This document shows, piece after piece, positions 58,171 to 64,000 of a stretch of DNA of 64,000 nucleotides. This DNA comes from Candidatus Woesearchaeota archaeon (lineage in GTDB: Archaea > Nanobdellota > Nanobdellia > Woesearchaeales > ARS49). Where the stretch lies: positions 248,001 to 312,000 of the forward strand of contig JAFCDQ010000001.1 in the NCBI GenBank assembly GCA_017609645.1, read 5' to 3'. The notes below the pieces were generated by a model. It was not told the DNA's origin and searched no databases. It saw only the letters and a program-made list of their open reading frames with translations. A program made the translations under genes and the position numbers. Every line of letters begins with the position of its first letter. Position 1 is the first letter of the stretch.

Positions 58171-59097
58171 TTTATTTAAATTCTCTTCAAATTCTTTCAT
58201 AGCCCAATAAAAATTTTTTACTCTCTTGAATGTATCTGCAATACAAACTAATCTGATAGTCCAAGCAAGATGTGTTCTTAATTTGAATTCTTTTTTGTTA
58301 ATTTTTTGACCTATTTTTTTAATATTCTGAAAATATTCATTAAAGAAAGTTTGATTAAGATCTTTTCTACCTGAAAAGTCCCACGCAGGATCGCCCGCAG
58401 AAGACCATTCAAGATCGACGATAGCAGCAATACCTGTTTTATTGACAATTATATTCTCAAATTTTAAATCTCCATGCAATAACTTGCCTTTGACATTTAT
58501 AAAATAGTTCTTGTAGTTCTTAAAGAACTTTTTTAACTTTAATTTTAATCTTTGATAATCCTTTTTAGTCATCGTATCCGAGCTTTTTCTAAATTCATAA
58601 ATATTTTTTAGACTTGTGTAAGAACTTTTTTTGAGAGAGACAAACCAATTTTTGTAACACCCTCTAATTTTTCCTAACTCATATTTTAAACAACCCCCTC
58701 CTTTAATGGGGATTTGATGAAGATCGGCCACATATTTAGCAAGTTGTTTAATATATTTAGTTTTATTTTTTACATTGCTTAATTTTTTACCTTCAACAAA
58801 ATTTTGAACAAGAAAAGCATGCCCTTTATTATCTTTGCCAAAAGTAATAACTTCGGATATAGGAAAATCAGAATTTTCTTTAATAAATTTAGAAACACTG
58901 AAGATTCTTTTAACTTTTTGAATCTGAACATCTTTTTCAGAAAGTTTTCCAATGTGAATGATTAATTTACCAATATTAGAATCAACAATATAAACTTCAT
59001 TAACCATACCCTGCTCTGAATGAAGTTTTAACGATTTCTCGTCAAGGAAAATGTTTTTCTTTCTTAATTTGTTTTTAATAGAGTGGAGGTCTAACAT
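58129..59097 (-). CDS. APH/choline-kinase-like phosphotransferase
   Basis: 322 residues. The catalytic loop is LLHGDLKFENIIVN, and the Mg-binding VDLEWSSAGDPAWDFS follows. The N-lobe has a lysine in a strand (IGKLIIHIGKL) and FVEGKKL as the hinge. The HGDxxxxN and DxE/D motifs mark the aminoglycoside phosphotransferase/choline kinase family, whose substrates vary widely (sugars, amino alcohols, drugs). Substrate unknown. Confidence 0.82.
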   Translation of the reverse strand: MLDLHSIKNKLRKKNIFLDEKSLKLHSEQGMVNEVYIVDSNIGKLIIHIGKLSEKDVQIQKVKRIFSVSKFIKENSDFPISEVITFGKDNKGHAFLVQNFVEGKKLSNVKNKTKYIKQLAKYVADLHQIPIKGGGCLKYELGKIRGCYKNWFVSLKKSSYTSLKNIYEFRKSSDTMTKKDYQRLKLKLKKFFKNYKNYFINVKGKLLHGDLKFENIIVNKTGIAAIVDLEWSSAGDPAWDFSGRKDLNQTFFNEYFQNIKKIGQKINKKEFKLRTHLAWTIRLVCIADTFKRVKNFYWAMKEFEENLNKLLKKSRKNIKDNQ

Positions 59098-59132
59098 TTT
59101 ATATTTTTTCCCATAAGTTTTCTTAAATCTTT

Positions 59133-59480
59133 CTAAAATTTCTGAACTAATAAGTCTAAAAATTTCTTAAAATTGATGATGAATAAAGCAGTAATGCCCC
59201 ATAAAAAAGGAAGCCAATATGGAATACCCATAAAATGAGGTGAAGTATACTGCCATGTACCTGAAACAATAACAATAGCTTCGGCAATAGCGCCGCCTAT
59301 GCTACATAAAATGTAAAGCAACAAATTAGCTAAACTCCATTTAGAAGCTAGAATAAAAATACTAATGAAAATTAAAATCAAAGTCAAAATCAACTTTTGC
59401 TGCCAAAAGAAAACAACAGACAAAGAAGAAGATAAACCCATAAAAGCACAAAATAAAAAAGATTTCGTTAATTTATTCAT
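59133..59480 (-). CDS. Four-helix membrane protein, unknown
   Basis: 115 residues with four hydrophobic helices. The third and fourth carry EAIVIVSGTWQYTSPHFMGI and PYWLPFLWGITALF, with conserved-looking Glu/Trp/Tyr/Pro residues that suggest a real but unrecognised family. It starts two bases after the rtcB stop, as the last gene of the tRNA-Val/archease/rtcB run. Confidence 0.6.
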   Translation of the reverse strand: MNKLTKSFLFCAFMGLSSSLSVVFFWQQKLILTLILIFISIFILASKWSLANLLLYILCSIGGAIAEAIVIVSGTWQYTSPHFMGIPYWLPFLWGITALFIINFKKFLDLLVQKF

Positions 59481-59482
59481 TT

Positions 59483-60928
59483 TTAACCCTTAATGTTACC
59501 AATAGGAATTAAGCTGACAACTTTTTTTGTGATACCTGCTTTTTCCATAACATCTACAACAGAACGAATATCTTTGTAAGCAAAACCTGCTTCTTCAGCA
59601 AGTCCAGAAAAACTTGCTGATTTGATGTAAATACCTTTTTCCATTAATTTTTTTTGCAAATCCTTACCACTAACTTGTTTTTTAGCTTGAGAACGACTCA
59701 TACACCTGCCAGCTCCGTGAGCAGTACTACAAAAAGTTTCCTCAGATTTATCCGTGCCTGCTAATAAGAAGCTTCCTGTTTCCATACTGCCTCCAATAAT
59801 AACAGGCTGACCAGTTTTCTCAAAAACAGGATGACCTTTCATCCTATGAGGACCAAAAGCTCTAGTAGCGCCTTTACGATGCATAACTAATTTTTTTGGA
59901 TTGTTATTAACATTATGAGCTTCAATCTTAGCAATATTATGAGCAACATCATACAACAAATTCATCTCCATATCCTCAGGAGAACGATCAAACACTTGAC
60001 TAAAACATTCTCTTACCCTATGAAGAATTACCTGCCTATTTGCAAAAGCCATATTCGCAGCACAAGCCATAGCACTAAAATAATCCTGACCTTCCGGACT
60101 GCTAAAAGGAGCACAAGAAAGTTCTCTGTCTAAAATTTTAATGCCATATTTTGGCATAACATCTAAAAATTTCTTCAAATAATCAGAAGCAACTTGATGA
60201 CCAAAACCACGACTACCACAATGAATCATAGCAGTAACCTGATCAGGCTGTTTAATATTCCAAGCATTAGCAATATCATTATTGAAAATATTTTCTTTCT
60301 TAGCAACTTGAATTTCCATGAAGTGATTGCCAGAACCAAGAGTGCCAATCTGATTAATACCGCGAGAAATTGCTTTATCACTAACTTTATCAGGATTAGC
60401 TCCTTGAATACAACCATATTCTTCAATATTTTGCAAATCCTTTTCCCAACCATAACCATTCTCAATAACCCATTTTGCTCCGGTAGTCATAATTTCTTGA
60501 AATTCTCCTCTATTTAATTTAACAAAACCCTTACAACCAACACCAGTAGGAATCCTCTCAAATAAAAGGTCAACTAATTCTTTTATCTTATCTTTCACAT
60601 CATTATATGTTAAATTAGTAGTTAAAGCACGCATACCGCAATTAATATCAAAACCAATTCCTCCAGGAGAAATAACTCCTTCATTAATATCCATGCCTGC
60701 AACACCACCAATCGGAAAACCATAACCAGAATGGCCATCAGGCATAACATAAGAATATTTTTGAATACCTTTTAAATTTGCAACATTAACAGCTTGAGTA
60801 AAAACAGCATCATCCATACCTTCAAGCAAATCTTTAGTAGCAAAAATTTTCACAGGAACATGCATTTCACCTTCTTTAGGAAGCTCCCAAGTAAATTCAT
60901 TAATCTGTTTAATTTTTTCAGGAATCAT
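59483..60928 (-). CDS. rtcB: RNA ligase RtcB
   Basis: 481 residues from ATG 60928 (MIPEKIKQINEFTWELP); an upstream ATG at 60955 lies inside archease. Metal ligands are visible in GIGFDINCGMRAL and HCGSRGFGHQVASDY. The guanylylated His lies in TAHGAGRCMSRSQAKK. No intein interrupts it. It joins 2',3'-cyclic phosphate and 5'-OH ends in tRNA splicing, directly relevant to the two introns or inserts in tRNAs of this window. It overlaps archease by four bases. Confidence 0.97.
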   Translation of the reverse strand: MIPEKIKQINEFTWELPKEGEMHVPVKIFATKDLLEGMDDAVFTQAVNVANLKGIQKYSYVMPDGHSGYGFPIGGVAGMDINEGVISPGGIGFDINCGMRALTTNLTYNDVKDKIKELVDLLFERIPTGVGCKGFVKLNRGEFQEIMTTGAKWVIENGYGWEKDLQNIEEYGCIQGANPDKVSDKAISRGINQIGTLGSGNHFMEIQVAKKENIFNNDIANAWNIKQPDQVTAMIHCGSRGFGHQVASDYLKKFLDVMPKYGIKILDRELSCAPFSSPEGQDYFSAMACAANMAFANRQVILHRVRECFSQVFDRSPEDMEMNLLYDVAHNIAKIEAHNVNNNPKKLVMHRKGATRAFGPHRMKGHPVFEKTGQPVIIGGSMETGSFLLAGTDKSEETFCSTAHGAGRCMSRSQAKKQVSGKDLQKKLMEKGIYIKSASFSGLAEEAGFAYKDIRSVVDVMEKAGITKKVVSLIPIGNIKG

Positions 60929-61344
60929 ATATCCATCACCACCATAGCTTTCCAACCCGCATCTGTTTTTTCAACTTTAAACATATGCATAGTAATAGCC
61001 TTAACGTCAGCTCTCAATTCCTGCTTCTCTTTATTAATCTTATCTCCTATAGCAGTAGCTTTAACAGAAGTTTCACTAATTTCAGTCACTTCAACCTTAT
61101 TAAAAACAATTGCCTCAGCATCTTTCAAAAAAACAAGTTCTTCTAAGAAATTGTAAAGTAAAGATTCAACATCTTTAGCATTAATAGAAATTTCTTTTTG
61201 AATAACAGATTTGATTGAAGTAGGATTAGCAGAGGTGTCCATAAAAGCGGCTGCGCAAGCTTCGAAAAGTTCTTTCAAATCTTTACCTTCTGCTTCAAAA
61301 GCAGCCTCTGCTAAAGCAATACCTTCAATATATTTGAAACTCAT
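60925..61344 (-). CDS. Archease (RtcB activator)
   Basis: 139 residues. GIALAEAAFEAEGKDLKELF opens the protein and LRADVKAITMHMFKVEKTDA is the conserved metal-binding end with the Asp/His pattern. Archease speeds RtcB guanylylation and widens its NTP use. The stop overlaps the rtcB ATG (tca/cat at 60925-60928), a clear translational pair. Confidence 0.94.
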   Translation of the reverse strand: MSFKYIEGIALAEAAFEAEGKDLKELFEACAAAFMDTSANPTSIKSVIQKEISINAKDVESLLYNFLEELVFLKDAEAIVFNKVEVTEISETSVKATAIGDKINKEKQELRADVKAITMHMFKVEKTDAGWKAMVVMDI

Positions 61345-61347
61345 TGT

Positions 61348-61812
61348 TTAATACCTCTCAACCAAGTCAGCTAAAGAAGCACCAACTGCACAAGGAAAAC
61401 TCATAGCAACTGCTATTTTTAATGTATGGATTAAAGTGGAGTTCATATTATATAGAAATATTAATCCAAAAGAAACAAGAAAAGCAATAATAAGATATGT
61501 TGAGATTCTTTTCAACCAAAATTGACCAAAATGTCTTTTTGACTTAACTTGAATTCTTCTATAACCAATATAATAAATCTCAATACTTAAAACAAAAATA
61601 GTAATTAAGATAATTGCAACAATATGTAATGCAGTTAAAGAATACGAAACATCATAAAGAAGACCTTTTAAAACAAAAGTCTGGCCTAAAATCAAAGCAC
61701 CAATAAAAGCAGCAGCAAGATGAGCCCAAGAAAAATGAGTAGGCGTCTTGATAACTAAAGCTTTTTTGATTTCAGCAATATCTGACTTGATTTTTTTAAT
61801 ATGTTCTTTCAT
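61348..61812 (-). CDS. DUF2391-like membrane protein, short paralogue
   Basis: 154 residues with four membrane helices and the closing SFPCAVGASLADLVERY. This parallels the AIIGACTADLIGRE end of the protein at 54220-54825. The coiled-coil N-terminus is much shorter. Its start overlaps the preceding gene by four bases, and it ends three bases before archease. Function unknown. Confidence 0.65.
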   Translation of the reverse strand: MKEHIKKIKSDIAEIKKALVIKTPTHFSWAHLAAAFIGALILGQTFVLKGLLYDVSYSLTALHIVAIILITIFVLSIEIYYIGYRRIQVKSKRHFGQFWLKRISTYLIIAFLVSFGLIFLYNMNSTLIHTLKIAVAMSFPCAVGASLADLVERY

Positions 61813-62417
61813 TTTCTTTTATATTTCTTTTTGTTTTTAAATAGTTTTGTGATTTTTACTAGGAAGAAGTTGGTTATTAAAACCATGGCGATGAATAATC
61901 CCCACCAAACAAGAAAATAAGGCTGAGCTTCAAAACCTAAACAATTCTTATGTACACAATTGATGTTGTAATAAAGAGGGATTAATAAACCTGCGATGAA
62001 TAAGAAAAATCCGTGGATTAAGCTGCCAATCCAAGCACGTTTATCTGCAGTTCCCATTAAGAATAATGCTACTAAAGCAAGAATGAATACAAAAAGATGT
62101 TGATAGCTGAGAAGTTTGAAAGCCCAATGACCTTCAAACATGTATGCAGTGAAGCCAAAAACAAATTTATCAAAGAAAAGTTTACTAAAAAAATCTATGC
62201 TCCAGAGAAATTGAGGAATTAAAGCAATATTTAATTCAGCGGTAAGCCAAAATTTATTTCTAAACAAAATTGCCAAACCCATAATTAAAGTTGCATGATC
62301 ACACCACCAAAAAACATTCTGCCAAGTTGCAGCTGGGAAAAAAATTCTTGAGATGCTTGCGATTCCTATTATTAATAAGATGATTCCAATTATGTTAAGG
62401 ATTCGCTCTTTTTTCAT
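61809..62417 (-). CDS. Multi-spanning membrane protein, unknown
   Basis: 202 residues with about six or seven hydrophobic helices. Polar residues sit within helices (WCDHATLIMGLAILF, YQHLFVFILAL), plus Cys/His residues in YNINCVHKNCLGF, a pattern that could bind a cofactor or metal. A lysine/arginine tail follows. It overlaps the kinase gene by 23 bases and the next gene by four. No family recognised. Confidence 0.6.
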   Translation of the reverse strand: MKKERILNIIGIILLIIGIASISRIFFPAATWQNVFWWCDHATLIMGLAILFRNKFWLTAELNIALIPQFLWSIDFFSKLFFDKFVFGFTAYMFEGHWAFKLLSYQHLFVFILALVALFLMGTADKRAWIGSLIHGFFLFIAGLLIPLYYNINCVHKNCLGFEAQPYFLVWWGLFIAMVLITNFFLVKITKLFKNKKKYKRK

Positions 62418-63000
62418 CTTTAATTAACTTTAAAATAACCTCTTTTTCTTCTTCTTTCCATTCACCAAAGAAATCTGCTTTTTTAATACTTATGTTAATC
62501 TTTACCCAAGAGAAATTGAAATTTTCGAATTCTTCTTGGGTTATTGTTTCCGTTTGAGATTTCATGATATCATAATTTTCTCTCGTGTTTAAGACATTGT
62601 CAAAACGTTTAAGTTTTTTTCTTTGCTCTAAAGCACCATCAATTTCTTCGTCAGGTCTAATTAATTCAATTAAATAAATTTTAATATTTTTTTTTGAGAG
62701 ATTATAAATCACTTCCCTTCTACGCTTTAAATGAAAAGTAGCATCTAAAATAGGAACCCTATTATTTTTAACAGCTTCTTCGCCAAGTTCTGCCATTTTT
62801 TTGTAAACCATATCTTTTTCCAATCTAAGTTCACTATCACTTTCATCAACGGTGATCTTCTCAGGGACTTTTTCTTGATTTCTCAATTCAGAAGATTTGA
62901 GAATAACAGAATTTTTTAATTTTTTAGCAATTAATCTACCAAATGTCGACTTGCCAGACATAGGCAATCCATTGAGCATAATTATTGAGTTTTTGAACAT
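62395..63000 (-). CDS. P-loop kinase of the PNK/zeta-like group
   Basis: 201 residues from ATG 63000. A longer frame upstream would run through the tRNA-Val gene and is rejected. Walker A is GLPMSGKSTFG near residue 9; ILDATFHLKRRREVI and IYLIELIRPDEEI follow in the order seen in polynucleotide-kinase, APS-kinase and zeta-type proteins. Grouped with archease and rtcB, a role as RNA 5'-kinase in repair is attractive but unproven. Its ATG is only seven bases after the tRNA-Val 3' end. Confidence 0.68.
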   Translation of the reverse strand: MFKNSIIMLNGLPMSGKSTFGRLIAKKLKNSVILKSSELRNQEKVPEKITVDESDSELRLEKDMVYKKMAELGEEAVKNNRVPILDATFHLKRRREVIYNLSKKNIKIYLIELIRPDEEIDGALEQRKKLKRFDNVLNTRENYDIMKSQTETITQEEFENFNFSWVKINISIKKADFFGEWKEEEKEVILKLIKDEKRANP

Positions 63001-63007
63001 TTTAAAA

Positions 63008-63080
63008 TGGGCCTGAAGGGAATCGAACCCTTGATATCCTGCCTGTGAAGCAGACGTCATAGCCACTAGACCACAAGCCC
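63008..63080 (-). tRNA. tRNA-Val (CAC)
   Basis: Minus strand, 73 bases. The acceptor is GGGCTTG/CAGGCCC with A73. The anticodon stem TCTGC/GCAGG holds loop TTCACAG with anticodon CAC. The T arm is AAGGG-TTCGATT-CCCTT. The D region TGGTCTAGTGGCTATGACG is typical of archaeal tRNA-Val. CCA is not encoded. It heads a minus-strand gene run with no space for a promoter before the kinase gene. Confidence 0.95.
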
Positions 63081-63103
63081 TTAAAAGAAAGATTAAACTG
63101 ATT

Positions 63104-63116
63104 GTTTTAAATATTT
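63104..63116 (-). promoter_or_regulatory. TATA box for tRNA-Val and the following operon
   Basis: On the minus strand AAATATTTAAAAC is centred near 63109, about 27 bases before the tRNA 5' end at 63080. It overlaps the stop codon of the nucleotidase gene. Confidence 0.6.
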
Positions 63117-63958
63117 TACTGACAAATATCCTTAATCACAGAAAAAACATACTCTAGAGATGCATCATTTGTAATTACAACATCAAAAGCATCCATATAA
63201 GCTTTCTTTTGCTTTTCAACATCATAATTCAAAAAACCAATACAAATAATTTCATCATGAGGAATGCCTTCAGACATGTGCAAATCTCCAAGAGAATCAC
63301 CAATCAAAATAACATTTTTTCTTTTTTTAATCTGATTATAATAATCAGTTTTTTTGATTTGGAATTCATTTTTGTTGAAGACGTGGATGATATTTGATTT
63401 ATAACCTTTGATAGTTCCATCTTTATTAAAATCAAAAAAATTAGAAACAACATGAATATTATTATACAATCTTTCTTCTGATTTTAACAATTCTGTGATA
63501 ATATCACCTAAAGCAGAAGATAAAATCAACATAGGAATGGCTTTTTTATGAAGCAAATCAAGCAATTCTAAAGTACCTTCTCTTAATTTAACTTTTTTCT
63601 TCTTAATAATATCATCAACCACTCCTTTATTCATGCCTGACTTTGCTAATAATTTAATATGAGTACTCCACCATTCAAGCATCTTAGCACACTTTTCTTT
63701 ATAATGAAGAGTTTCAGAAATTTCATAAGGATTATATTTATCAAACAAAGCAAAAGCTTTAGCAGGATAACCTTTTGTAAGGTAACCTCCTTCTCTAATC
63801 TGAGCAATAGCAGTATGAACTTTCTGACCTTTAATACTGCCTTTAGTCAAACTTCTATCAAAATCAGACACAATATGTAAAAATTCTTTACCATCTGCTT
63901 GCATTAAATCAATCTTTTGCTTAAGCTTCTTAGGGTCTTTTATTAGGATGTTTTTCAT
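63116..63958 (-). CDS. UMPH-1/cN-III-like pyrimidine 5'-nucleotidase
   Basis: 280 residues. HAD motif I is IVSDFDRSLTKG (about 29-40), motif II LILSSALGD and motif IV LIGDSLGDLHMS. The cap has the KMLEWWSTHIKLL pattern of cytosolic 5'-nucleotidase III (UMPH-1), a family best known from animals. It would dephosphorylate pyrimidine or modified nucleoside monophosphates. A TTAATAAAGG element is about 25-30 bases upstream of its ATG. Confidence 0.82.
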   Translation of the reverse strand: MKNILIKDPKKLKQKIDLMQADGKEFLHIVSDFDRSLTKGSIKGQKVHTAIAQIREGGYLTKGYPAKAFALFDKYNPYEISETLHYKEKCAKMLEWWSTHIKLLAKSGMNKGVVDDIIKKKKVKLREGTLELLDLLHKKAIPMLILSSALGDIITELLKSEERLYNNIHVVSNFFDFNKDGTIKGYKSNIIHVFNKNEFQIKKTDYYNQIKKRKNVILIGDSLGDLHMSEGIPHDEIICIGFLNYDVEKQKKAYMDAFDVVITNDASLEYVFSVIKDICQ

Positions 63959-64000
63959 AATTAAGCTTAAAATGGTGAACCTTTATTAATCTTTTTTCAA

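Overview
The window is AT-rich, densely coded archaeal chromosome, most likely from a small-genome DPANN archaeon of the Woesearchaeota/Pacearchaeota type. That placement is inferred from gene content and style; no 16S rRNA is present. Archaeal markers are the L18e-L13-S9-Rpo10 cluster, archaeal DnaG, Orc1/Cdc6, aIF5A with its hypusine site, L40e, RtcB plus archease, a PINc-KH ATPase, an archaeal SRP RNA and an intron-containing tRNA. Many genes have a TATA-like box about 25-28 bases before the start codon and no Shine-Dalgarno, so leaderless mRNAs appear common.

Layout. 1-1.7 kb: ribosomal/RNA polymerase cluster ending in a SPOUT-type methyltransferase. 1.8-9.5 kb: membrane caspase-like protein, a bacterial-type LeuRS, SRP RNA, a degenerate metallo-beta-lactamase-fold protein, a presenilin-like protease, an exosome-linked RNA-binding protein and a lipoprotein. 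9.5-14 kb: HerA-like ATPase, DnaG with a long structured leader (or a separate RNA), a tandem MazG-like protein and a RIO kinase. 14-37 kb: one 22,989-base gene for a 7,662-residue surface protein with a signal segment, about 15 LamG-like domains, FG-GAP repeats, a fibrinogen-like domain and a C-terminal anchor. It lies directly behind a small helix-turn-helix gene. 37.5-41.3 kb: a divergent glycan cluster (PIG-L deacetylase, GT4 glycosyltransferase, FemAB/GNAT transferase, six-hairpin glycosidase). 41.3-46.6 kb: SMC, RNase HII, an HPF-like protein, an intron-bearing tRNA-Met and AdoMet decarboxylase. 46.75-47.04 kb: a complete tRNA-Ser(GCU) lies inside an insert that splits a second tRNA-Ser(GCU). 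47-58 kb: transglutaminase, PINc ATPase, SerRS, Cdc6, YrdC, aIF5A, L40e and a site-2 protease. 58-64 kb: a minus-strand run headed by tRNA-Val that includes a P-loop kinase, archease and RtcB, plus a UMPH-1-like nucleotidase.

How the parts may work together. The giant surface protein is rich in N-x-S/T sequons, and the neighbouring glycan genes could decorate it or the cell surface. The RtcB/archease pair is the RNA ligase system that would finish splicing of the intron-containing tRNAs here. The strongest candidates for something undescribed are the tRNA nested in a tRNA, the giant modular protein with its regulator, three divergent gene pairs that each seem to share one palindromic TATA box, and an out-of-frame upstream ORF with a strong Shine-Dalgarno over the AdoMet decarboxylase start.
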